In this document: piece after piece, positions 1 through 5,476 of the stretch
Numbering within the stretch: position 1 is the first letter of the stretch
How the letters are laid out: each line of letters begins with the position of its first letter
NCBI GenBank assembly: GCA_033764265.1
Contig: JANRJB010000183.1
Location: forward strand, 1 to 8,054
Reading direction: 5' to 3'
DNA from: VGEM01 sp033764265
GTDB taxonomy: Bacteria; Pseudomonadota; Alphaproteobacteria; Rhodospirillales; Rhodospirillaceae
Length of the DNA: 8,054 nucleotides
Position numbers and translations under genes: made by a program
The notes under the pieces: generated by a model
What the model was told of the DNA's origin: nothing
The model's database searches: none
What the model saw: the letters and a program-made list of their open reading frames with translations, nothing else

Positions 1-1263
1 CTTGGGCAGCACGTAGACCTTGTTCTCGTACTTGGCGTTGTTGGTCCACAGCTCGATCTGGGCCAGCACCTGGTTGGAGAACGAGGCGCTCATGACGAAG
101 CTGGGGTGGCCGGTGGCGCAGCCCAGGTTCACCAGCCGGCCCTCGGCCAGCAGAATAACGCGCTTGCCGTCGGGAAACTCGATCTCGTCCACTTGGGGCT
201 TCACGTTGTGCCATTTGAAGTTGCGCAGGCCCTCGACCTGAATTTCGGTGTCGAAGTGGCCGATGTTGCAGACGATGGCGCGGTCCTTCATCGCCCGCAT
301 GTGGTCGACGGTGATGACGTCCAGGTTGCCGGTGGCGGTGACGAAGATGTCGGCCAGCGGCGCGGCGTCGTCCATGGTGATGACCTGGTAGCCCTCCATC
401 GCCGCCTGCAGCGCGCAGATCGGGTCGATCTCGGCCACCATCACGCGGCAGCCGGCCTGGCGCAGGCTGGCCGCCGATCCCTTGCCGACGTCGCCGAAGC
501 CCGCGACCATGGCGACCTTGCCGGCCATCATCACGTCGGTGGCGCGGCGAATGCCGTCCACCAGGCTCTCGCGGCAGCCGTAGATGTTGTCGAACTTCGA
601 CTTGGTCACGCTGTCGTTGACGTTGAAGGCCGGGAACGGCAGGCGGCCGTCCTTGGCCATCTGATACAGCCGGTGCACGCCGGTGGTGGTTTCCTCGCTC
701 ACGCCCTTGATGCCGGCCAGGGTGCGCGCATACCAGCCGGGCTGGGTGCGCATGCGCTCGGCGATGGCGGCGTACAACACGCGCTCTTCCTCGTTGGTCG
801 GCTTGGAAATGACCGAAGGGTCCTTCTCGGCGCGCGCGCCCAGCACCAGAAGCAGCGTGGCGTCGCCGCCGTCATCCAGGATCAGGTTGGGCGCGCCGCC
901 GTCGGACCATTCGAAGATGCGGTGGGTGTACTGCCAGTATTCCTCCAGCGTCTCGCCCTTGACGGCGAACACCGGCGTGCCGGCGGCCGCGATCGCCGCG
1001 GCGGCGTGGTCCTGGGTCGAGAAAATGTTGCACGACGCCCAGCGCACGTCCGCGCCCAGGTGCTTGAGCGTCTCGATCAGCACCGCGGTCTGGATGGTCA
1101 TGTGCAGCGACCCGGCGATGCGCGCGCCCTTCAACGGCTGCTTGGGGCCGTACTCGGCACGGATCGCCATCAGGCCCGGCATCTCGACCTCGGCCAGCGC
1201 CATTTCCTTGCGGCCGTATTCGGCCTGCGCGATTTCCTTCACGGCGTAATCATGGGTGGCCAT
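1..1263 (-). CDS. ahcY: Adenosylhomocysteinase (S-adenosyl-L-homocysteine hydrolase), 3' end cut off by window
   Basis: Cytosolic NAD-dependent enzyme that reversibly splits S-adenosylhomocysteine into adenosine and homocysteine, clearing the product of SAM-dependent methylations and feeding the methionine cycle. The window holds 421 codons from the ATG at 1263 and the frame is still open at base 1; the family is about 465 residues in alphaproteobacteria, so roughly 45 C-terminal residues are missing. Visible landmarks are the substrate-binding [14 protein letters not shown] (79-92), the long insertion typical of proteobacterial forms (about 150-195, including [12 protein letters not shown]), [11 protein letters not shown] (216-226), the Rossmann glycine motif [10 protein letters not shown] (255-264), [10 protein letters not shown] (332-341) and [14 protein letters not shown] (385-398). 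A good Shine-Dalgarno AGGAG (1270-1274) lies 6 nt before the ATG, and a separate promoter is visible upstream. It follows ptsI in the same direction after 138 bp, as in other alphaproteobacteria. The identification is essentially certain. Confidence 0.97.
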   Translation of the reverse strand, partial: MATHDYAVKEIAQAEYGRKEMALAEVEMPGLMAIRAEYGPKQPLKGARIAGSLHMTIQTAVLIETLKHLGADVRWASCNIFSTQDHAAAAIAAAGTPVFAVKGETLEEYWQYTHRIFEWSDGGAPNLILDDGGDATLLLVLGARAEKDPSVISKPTNEEERVLYAAIAERMRTQPGWYARTLAGIKGVSEETTTGVHRLYQMAKDGRLPFPAFNVNDSVTKSKFDNIYGCRESLVDGIRRATDVMMAGKVAMVAGFGDVGKGSAASLRQAGCRVMVAEIDPICALQAAMEGYQVITMDDAAPLADIFVTATGNLDVITVDHMRAMKDRAIVCNIGHFDTEIQVEGLRNFKWHNVKPQVDEIEFPDGKRVILLAEGRLVNLGCATGHPSFVMSASFSNQVLAQIELWTNNAKYENKVYVLPK

Positions 1264-1271
1264 CGGACGCT

Positions 1272-1281
1272 CCTGATCAGG
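1272..1281 (-). promoter_or_regulatory. 10-bp dyad overlapping the ahcY ribosome binding site
   Basis: The perfect palindrome CCTGATCAGG overlaps the AGGAG Shine-Dalgarno of ahcY (1270-1274 on the minus strand, 6 nt from the ATG). As RNA it could form only a 3-bp stem with a 4-nt loop, so it is more plausible as a DNA site or as chance. The ribosome binding site is well supported; a regulatory role for the dyad is speculative. Confidence 0.3.
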
Positions 1282-1288
1282 GAAAAGG

Positions 1289-1308
1289 CAAGTCCCGACA
1301 AGGACTTG
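1289..1308 (-). promoter_or_regulatory. Hairpin in the ahcY leader, terminator/attenuator-like
   Basis: CAAGTCC and GGACTTG form a perfect 7-bp stem around a 6-nt loop. On the minus strand the stem is followed at once by CCTTTTCCC, a short T-run. It lies between the predicted ahcY promoter and the ahcY ribosome binding site, so it would sit in an approximately 80-nt leader. It could be a weak intrinsic terminator for the upstream pts transcripts, an attenuator of ahcY, or a stabilising leader structure. The T-run is short for a strong terminator. Confidence 0.4.
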
Positions 1309-1348
1309 ACGATGCGGCGCGGGGCCGGCGCCGCAACCGGGAAGGGCG

Positions 1349-1378
1349 CGTATACCAGAGCGGACGCCGGGCGTGCAA
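1349..1378 (-). promoter_or_regulatory. Predicted housekeeping-sigma promoter of ahcY
   Basis: On the minus strand a TTGCAC -35 box (1378-1373) is followed after 18 bp by TATACG (1354-1349). TG one base upstream of the -10 gives an extended -10 element (TGGTATACG). The predicted start of transcription is near 1342, giving a leader of about 80 nt. This suggests ahcY can be expressed independently of the pts genes. Pattern match only; no start site has been mapped. Confidence 0.5.
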
Positions 1379-1381
1379 CCG

Positions 1382-1401
1382 GCCCGGCCGCGCCGCCGGG
1401 C
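1382..1401 (-). terminator. GC-only stem-loop directly after ptsI stop (weak terminator candidate)
   Basis: GCCCGGC and GCCGGGC form a 7-bp all-GC stem with a 6-nt loop immediately after the TGA of ptsI (1402-1404). No T-tract follows (the next bases on the minus strand are CGGTTGCAC, which run into the ahcY -35 box). It may stabilise the 3' end of the pts message or act with Rho; GC-rich inverted repeats also arise by chance in such DNA. Confidence 0.22.
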
Positions 1402-3165
1402 TCACCCATCGGCCAGGGCGTCGACCATGCCGCGCAGCTTGGCCGGATCGGATTCCGACGTCACCCGCCGCACCCGGCCGGAAATCGCCGACAGGTTGAG
1501 GTCGAGGATGCGTTTCTTGACCTTGGGCAGGCTGGCGGCGGCCATCGACAGTTCGGTGATGCCGAACCCCAAGAGCAGCGGCGTCAGACGTTCGTCGCCG
1601 GCGATCTCGCCGCACACCGACACCGGAATGCCCGCCGCGGCGGCGGCCTCGGCGGAAAACTGGATCAGGCGCAGCACCGCCGGATGCAGCGGGTTGTACA
1701 GGTAGGCCACCTGCTCGTCGCTGCGGTCGATGGCCAGCGTGTACTGAGTCAGGTCGTTGGTGCCGATGGCGAAGAAGTCGCTTTCCGCGGCCAGCGCGTC
1801 GGCGGCCAGCGCCGCGCCCGGGATTTCGATCATCACGCCCAGCGGCGGCAGCGGGTCGGGCACCTTGACGCCGGCGCGCCTGAGGCGCTGGGCCAGCCGA
1901 TGGAGCACGGTGCGCACCGCGCGCACTTCATCGACCGTGCAGACCATCGGCAGCAGGATGCGCACCGGCCCCAGCGCCGCGACGCGCAGGATCGCGGCCA
2001 GTTGCGCCAGCAACACGCGGCGATGCTTCAGCGAGAACCGGATCGCGCGCAGGCCCAGCGCCGGGTTCGGCCCGATTTTCATGCCCTCGACGCTGCCCAG
2101 CTTATCCGCGCCGATGTCGAGCGTGCGCACGGTCACCGGCCGGCCGCCCATCTGCCCGACGACGCGGGCCAGCACCTCGAACTGTTCGTCCTCGCTGGGG
2201 AACGTCGCGCGGTTCATGAACATGAACTCGCTGCGGAACAGCCCGATGCCTTCCGCGCCGGCGGCCAGCACGGTGTCGATCTCGGTCGGCAACTCGATGT
2301 TGGCGTACAGCTTGATGGCGAAGCCGTCGCGGGTGACGGCCGGCACGCTCTTCAGCTTGCGCAAGGCGCGCACGTCGCGCATCAGCGCGGCGCGCTTCTT
2401 GCGGTAGGTCGCGAGCGTCTGCGCGGTCGGGTTCAGCACCACCAGTCCGGCGTTGCCGTCGACGATAATGGCGTCGCCGTCGCGCGTCGCGGCCAGCACC
2501 TCGGCGGCGGCGATCACCGCCGGCAGGCCCAGCGAGCGGGCGACGATGGCGGTGTGGCTTTCCACGCCGCCGACCGTGGTCACCAGGCCCGCGGCCAGGT
2601 TGGGGTCCAAGAGCGCGGTATCGCCCGGCGACAGTTCGTCGGCCACCACCACCGCGTTTTTCCCCAGCGCGCTCAACGACTGGATCGGCTTCAACGTCAA
2701 GGCCTCGACCAGACGGCGGCCGACCTCGCGCACGTCGTCGATGCGCGCGGACAGGTAATCGTCCTCCATCGAGGCGAACGCCTCGGCCATCAGGCCGACC
2801 TCTTTCATCACCGCCGCTTCGGCGTTGATGAATTCCGCGGCGATGCGCTTCTGCACGCCGCGGATCAGGCGCGAGCCGCTCAGCATCTGCTGGTAGGCGT
2901 CGAGCAGGTAGCCGATTTCCTCGCCGGCGGCGCCCGACATCCGGCGCGCCTGATCCTGCAGCCCGCCGATGCGCTCGGTGGCGCGCGCCGCGGCTTCCAG
3001 GATGCGGTGTTGCTCGCTGCGCACGCGCGAGGGCGCGATGCGCACTTCCTGCACGTGCAGGCTGTCGCGGGTATCGTGCCGGTGGACCGCGCCGATGGCG
3101 ATGCCGCCGGCCACCGCCAGGCCGGTGAAGGTGCGTTCGGGCTCGGTCGCGCGTTTATTCTTCAT
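1402..3165 (-). CDS. ptsI: PEP-protein phosphotransferase, PTS enzyme I (no GAF domain)
   Basis: First enzyme of the phosphotransferase chain: it autophosphorylates from phosphoenolpyruvate and passes the phosphate to HPr. The 587-residue product has a helical N-terminal HPr-binding region (about 12-155), the swivelling histidine domain with GGVESHTAIVARSLGLPA (199-216; His204 is the phospho-site), and a PEP-binding TIM barrel with GLFRSEFMFM (308-317), VMIEIPGA (444-451), the signature FFAIGTNDLTQYTLA (464-478) and catalytic Cys518 in SVCGEIAGD. All key residues are present. The length matches classical enzyme I; the GAF domain of the nitrogen-type PtsP is absent, although such alphaproteobacterial genes are often labelled ptsP. 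The ATG at 3165 lies 11 bp inside ptsH and has no obvious Shine-Dalgarno, which suggests translational coupling. No EIIB or EIIC lies nearby, which points to a regulatory chain rather than sugar uptake. Confidence 0.95.
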   Translation of the reverse strand: MKNKRATEPERTFTGLAVAGGIAIGAVHRHDTRDSLHVQEVRIAPSRVRSEQHRILEAAARATERIGGLQDQARRMSGAAGEEIGYLLDAYQQMLSGSRLIRGVQKRIAAEFINAEAAVMKEVGLMAEAFASMEDDYLSARIDDVREVGRRLVEALTLKPIQSLSALGKNAVVVADELSPGDTALLDPNLAAGLVTTVGGVESHTAIVARSLGLPAVIAAAEVLAATRDGDAIIVDGNAGLVVLNPTAQTLATYRKKRAALMRDVRALRKLKSVPAVTRDGFAIKLYANIELPTEIDTVLAAGAEGIGLFRSEFMFMNRATFPSEDEQFEVLARVVGQMGGRPVTVRTLDIGADKLGSVEGMKIGPNPALGLRAIRFSLKHRRVLLAQLAAILRVAALGPVRILLPMVCTVDEVRAVRTVLHRLAQRLRRAGVKVPDPLPPLGVMIEIPGAALAADALAAESDFFAIGTNDLTQYTLAIDRSDEQVAYLYNPLHPAVLRLIQFSAEAAAAAGIPVSVCGEIAGDERLTPLLLGFGITELSMAAASLPKVKKRILDLNLSAISGRVRRVTSESDPAKLRGMVDALADG

Positions 3166-3430
3166 CGAAGCGGTTCGCCACCAGCGCGCACAGGGCCGCC
3201 ATCGCCGCCTCGGCGTCGGGCCCGGCCGCGCTGATCTCGATGGTGGTGCCCTGCGACGCCGCCAGCATCATCAGCCCCATGATCGACCCGCCCGACACGG
3301 TGGTGCCGTTGCGCGCCACCGCGACCTCGGCGTCGAACTGGTGCGCGGTCTTGCAGAATTTGGCCGCGGCCCGGGCATGAAGGCCCTTGCTGTTCAGGAT
3401 CTCGACGGTCGCGCGCCGCTCGGCGCTCAC
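3155..3430 (-). CDS. ptsH: HPr phosphocarrier protein (NPr-like)
   Basis: A 91-residue phosphocarrier that relays phosphate from enzyme I to EIIA. The active-site motif SKGLHARAAAKF (14-25) has His18 as the phospho-acceptor from enzyme I. The second regulatory site is in VSGGSIMGLMMLAAS (45-59), where Ser49 occupies the position phosphorylated by HPr kinase; the hprK gene is in the same cluster. The start is a GTG whose last two bases overlap the manX TGA (GTGA, 4-bp overlap), with AGGA a few bases upstream inside manX, a classic coupling arrangement. The end overlaps ptsI by 11 bp. The length is normal for the family. By context it belongs to the alphaproteobacterial regulatory PTS; direct partners beyond enzyme I, EIIA and HprK cannot be read from sequence. 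Confidence 0.95.
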   Translation of the reverse strand: MSAERRATVEILNSKGLHARAAAKFCKTAHQFDAEVAVARNGTTVSGGSIMGLMMLAASQGTTIEISAAGPDAEAAMAALCALVANRFDEE

Positions 3431-3849
3431 TTGTCCTGCCCCAGCAGCGCCGATGCGACGTTGATGTACTTGCGGCCGGCGTCCTGGGCCTGGATCACGG
3501 CGTTGTGCAAGGTTTCGCTGCCGCGCACCGAGGCCAGCTTGATCAGCATCGGCAGGTTGACCCCGGCGATCACCTCGACCGGGGCGCCTTCCATGATCGA
3601 GATCGCCAGGTTCGACGGCGTGCCGCCGAACATGTCGGTCAGCACCACCACGCCGGCGCCCTTGTTCACTGTCTCGACCGCTTTGACGATGTCGGCGCGG
3701 CGCCGCTCCATGTCGTCATCGGGGCCGATGCACACGGTGGTGACCTGGGCCTGGGGGCCGACCACGTGCTCGAGTGCGGCGACCAGCTCCACCGCCAGCC
3801 GGCCGTGCGTCACCAGCACCAATCCGATCAATGCTTTGTCCTGCGCCAT
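3427..3849 (-). CDS. manX: PTS EIIA component, mannose-type (ManX/EIIA-Man family)
   Basis: A single-domain cytosolic EIIA of 140 residues. LVLVTHGRLAVEL (10-22) carries the phospho-acceptor His15, followed by the family motifs TDMFGGTPSNLA (71-82) and EVIAGVNLPMLIK (92-104). It would accept phosphate from HPr-His18. No EIIB, EIIC or EIID is encoded nearby, so it is probably a signalling terminus rather than a mannose transporter part; its target is unknown. Start choice is uncertain. The ATG at 3849 has no clear Shine-Dalgarno. A TTG at 3831 gives the typical family start MIGLVLVTHG and has AGGA 7 nt upstream, so it may be the true start. An ATG at 3939 would add 30 residues with no resemblance to the family and was not chosen. 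The stop overlaps the ptsH start by 4 bp. Confidence 0.9.
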   Translation of the reverse strand: MAQDKALIGLVLVTHGRLAVELVAALEHVVGPQAQVTTVCIGPDDDMERRRADIVKAVETVNKGAGVVVLTDMFGGTPSNLAISIMEGAPVEVIAGVNLPMLIKLASVRGSETLHNAVIQAQDAGRKYINVASALLGQDK

Positions 3850-4014
3850 GGTGGTTGCGGTCGTGTCCGTCGATTGCTCGGGGCGTTCCCGTGGGGCGGG
3901 CAGATTAGCCTTCCCGTGTCCGCCGGGCGATATCAACATTCCGTGGGCCGGCCAATGATTTGCACAAGTCGGTTCGGGGCCGAACCGTCGCCTTCGCCCG
4001 GCCCGACGCCGGCC
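3850..4014. other. 165-bp intergenic region between rapZ and manX with a hairpin
   Basis: This gap separates hprK-rapZ from manX-ptsH-ptsI. It contains a near-perfect inverted repeat, CGGTTCGG/CCGAACCG with a 2-nt centre (3970-3987), about 30 bp after the rapZ stop. There is no T-run on the minus strand side, so it is at best a weak terminator. A poor promoter match (TTGGCC, 17 bp, TATCGC) lies further downstream on the minus strand. I see no other gene here. The region may hold a separate start for the manX operon or serve as an RNA-processing spacer; the sequence does not decide. Confidence 0.35.
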
Positions 4015-4914
4015 TCAGACCGAGGCGCGCGGAATGTCGCGGTGGCGGACTTCAAACGGCAGGTTGCGGGCCGCAAGCCAGCCCTTCAGCCGTTCGACCA
4101 TGTAAACCGACCGGTGCTGCCCGCCGGTGCAGCCGACCGCGATGGTCAGGTAGCTCTTGCCCTCGCGCTCGTACAGCGGGATCAGCGGGTCCAACAGGCC
4201 CTGGAGGCGCTGCAGGAACGTCGCCGCCGCCGGGTCCTGGTCGATGAAACGTCCGACCGCGGGGTCGAGCCCGGTCAACGCCCGCAGCTCCTTTTCGTAG
4301 TGCGGGTTTTTCAAGAACCGCACGTCGAACACCAGATCGGCATCGCGCGGCAGGCCGTGGCGATAGCCGAACGACATCAGGAACAGGCGAATGGCCCGGC
4401 CCGAAACCTGGCCGAATTGGCCCTGGATGATGCGCTTCAAGTCGCCGGGCGCAAGCCGCGAGGAATCAACCAGCAGGTCGACGTGGCTGCGCAAGGGCGC
4501 CAGCAGCCGGCGTTCGATGTCGATGCCCACCGCCACCGGCGCCTCGTCGGCCAAGGGGTGCGGCCGCCGGCTCTCGGTATAGCGCTGGCCCAGAATCTCG
4601 CTGTCGCAGTCCAGGAACACCATGCTGATCGACAGCCGCGTGTGCTGGCGCAGCGCTTCCAGCGTGCGCAACAACTGGGCCGCGTCGAAGTCCCGCGTGC
4701 GCGCATCAACCCCGATGGCGATCGAACGGTCGTCGCCCGCGGCCACCACCGCGTGAAACAACGCCACCGGCAGGTTGTCGACGGATTCGAACCCGATGTC
4801 CTCCAGCGCGTGCAGGGCGGTGCTTTTCCCGGCGCCGGACATGCCGGTCACCACCACCAGCCGGGGTAAGGGCTGGGGTGTTGTGCCCGCGCTGCCTTGG
4901 GGTTCACGACTCAC
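4015..4914 (-). CDS. rapZ: RapZ family P-loop protein (RNase adapter / YvcJ-like)
   Basis: A 299-residue cytosolic protein of the RapZ/YvcJ family. In E. coli RapZ binds the GlmY/GlmZ small RNAs, directs RNase E to GlmZ and so controls glucosamine-6-phosphate synthesis; in Bacillus the homologue binds nucleotides. The sequence shows Walker A GMSGAGKS (24-31), SVDNLPVALF (44-53), RYTESRRPHPL (111-121), FDVRFLKNPHY (196-206) and the conserved C-terminal block GCTGGQHRSVYMVERL (261-276), followed by RHRDI. The start chosen is GTG at 4914, preceded by AAGGA with 7-nt spacing and overlapping the hprK stop by 11 bp. The open frame extends to a TTG at 4986, but those 24 residues are basic, unconserved and overlap hprK more deeply. 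Length is close to the 284 residues of E. coli RapZ. The family assignment is secure; the physiological role in this organism is not known. Confidence 0.93.
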   Translation of the reverse strand: MSREPQGSAGTTPQPLPRLVVVTGMSGAGKSTALHALEDIGFESVDNLPVALFHAVVAAGDDRSIAIGVDARTRDFDAAQLLRTLEALRQHTRLSISMVFLDCDSEILGQRYTESRRPHPLADEAPVAVGIDIERRLLAPLRSHVDLLVDSSRLAPGDLKRIIQGQFGQVSGRAIRLFLMSFGYRHGLPRDADLVFDVRFLKNPHYEKELRALTGLDPAVGRFIDQDPAAATFLQRLQGLLDPLIPLYEREGKSYLTIAVGCTGGQHRSVYMVERLKGWLAARNLPFEVRHRDIPRASV

Positions 4915-5386
4915 CGGTCTGTCCTTCGCGGATCGCCCGCACCGCGAACCTGACCTTGGCCGCAGCCGAGGCGGCGAAGGCGTCAAGCCGCATCCACGGC
5001 ACCGCGCGGTCGTGCAGTTGGGTGGTGGTGCGCTCGGGCAAGCGGTCGATCTCCTCGTTGCGGCACAGGTCCACCACCAGCCCGATCCGCGCCGACGGCG
5101 CGTGCGGCAGGCGCACCAGGCCGAACCCGCGCATCTCGATCCGCCCGGCGATGGCCGACGGCGCGGCGGCGCTCAGCGAACCATCGGCACCCACGGCCAC
5201 CTCGCAATAGTCGTCGGCCACCAGCACCGCCCCACCGTCGATCAGGCGCAGCGCCAGGTCCGACTTGCCGCTGCCGGGCGTGCCGCGGATCAGCACGCCG
5301 ACACCGTCCACCGCGACGCAGGTCGCATGGACCAGATTGGCAGGGACCGGATTGGCACGGACCAGATTGGCATTGACCGGGGCCAT
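4904..5386 (-). CDS. hprK: HPr kinase/phosphorylase, short catalytic-domain form
   Basis: A bifunctional enzyme that phosphorylates HPr on the regulatory serine and removes that phosphate. At 160 residues it is about half the length of the Gram-positive enzyme (about 310), lacking the N-terminal domain, as is usual in alphaproteobacteria. It shows conserved His20 before the core, P-loop GTPGSGKS (35-42), Walker B-like LVADD (55-59) and the family signature IEMRGFGLV (83-91). The N-terminus (residues 6-20) consists of three 5-residue repeats of the type ANxVx, encoded by a 15-bp tandem repeat, so the first 15 or so residues look like a recent expansion ahead of a normal HATCVAVDG core. The ATG at 5386 lacks a clear Shine-Dalgarno, and no later ATG, GTG or TTG precedes the core. 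Its substrate, ptsH, lies about 1.5 kb downstream in the same direction. It overlaps rapZ by 11 bp. Confidence 0.93.
   Translation of the reverse strand: MAPVNANLVRANPVPANLVHATCVAVDGVGVLIRGTPGSGKSDLALRLIDGGAVLVADDYCEVAVGADGSLSAAAPSAIAGRIEMRGFGLVRLPHAPSARIGLVVDLCRNEEIDRLPERTTTQLHDRAVPWMRLDAFAASAAAKVRFAVRAIREGQTGES
5328..5372. repeat. Three tandem 15-bp repeats within the 5' end of hprK
   Basis: Units 5328-5342, 5343-5357 and 5358-5372 share the pattern nGGACCRGATTGGCA. They differ only at the first base and at one A/G position, and a degenerate partial fourth unit runs to 5385. The period is a multiple of three, so gain or loss of a copy keeps the hprK frame and adds or removes five residues (ANLVR, ANPVP, ANLVH). 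The innermost copy merges into the conserved core through His20. This is consistent with slipped-strand duplication. Confidence 0.85.
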
Positions 5387-5392
5387 GCCCGA

Positions 5393-5421
5393 AAAGTGGC
5401 CGGGCCGGCGGCGGCTGTCAA
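5393..5421 (-). promoter_or_regulatory. Predicted hprK promoter with consensus -35, possibly leaderless
   Basis: On the minus strand a perfect TTGACA (5421-5416) is followed after 17 bp by CACTTT (5398-5393), a poor match to TATAAT but typical of GC-rich genomes. Transcription would start within a few bases of the hprK ATG at 5386, giving a leaderless or near-leaderless mRNA. That fits the absence of a Shine-Dalgarno before this ATG. It is the only promoter-like element I can see for the hprK-rapZ pair. Confidence 0.42.
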
Positions 5422-5438
5422 ATCACCGCGGCGTGCGG

Positions 5439-5456
5439 TTGGCGCGGCCGCGCCAA
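5439..5456. promoter_or_regulatory. Perfect 18-bp palindrome in the hprK/permease divergent region
   Basis: TTGGCGCGGCCGCGCCAA is identical to its own reverse complement over all 18 bases. It lies in the 90-bp region between the divergent starts of hprK (5386) and the AEC permease (5477), 18 bp upstream of the hprK -35 box and 20 bp before the permease ATG. The position and symmetry suit an operator for a dimeric regulator acting on one or both genes. Alternatively it is a chance product of GC-rich sequence or an RNA hairpin in a permease leader. No regulator can be named. Confidence 0.45.
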
Positions 5457-5476
5457 ATCGGCTAAGCCGGGTTTCG

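Noticed and set aside
1264..1401. SAH or SAM riboswitch before ahcY
   Set aside because: I looked for the conserved pseudoknot core and could not match it; only a simple hairpin is present. A covariance-model search would be decisive.
106..3234. A 1042-codon open frame on the plus strand across ahcY, ptsI and part of ptsH
   Set aside because: It is antisense to three genes with clear conserved motifs, crosses a real intergenic region, and its product is a low-complexity string rich in His, Arg, Gln and Ala typical of the reverse frame of GC-rich coding DNA.
3850..4014. Sigma-54 promoter upstream of the EIIA gene, expected if the chain is nitrogen-regulated
   Set aside because: No GG-N10-GC element with TGGCAC/TTGC character could be found on the minus strand.
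3505..4869. A 454-codon plus-strand open frame over manX and rapZ
   Set aside because: Same reverse-frame composition, antisense to two well-identified genes, and no recognisable domain.
4915..4986. Upstream TTG start for rapZ (24 more residues)
   Set aside because: TTG is a rarer start, the residues are unconserved and basic, and the GTG at 4914 has a good AAGGA at proper spacing with a short overlap of hprK.
4775..5476. N-terminal extension of the AEC permease by 234 codons
   Set aside because: The extra part is antisense to rapZ and hprK, has no membrane or transporter character, and the family starts with the hydrophobic segment beginning at the ATG at 5477.
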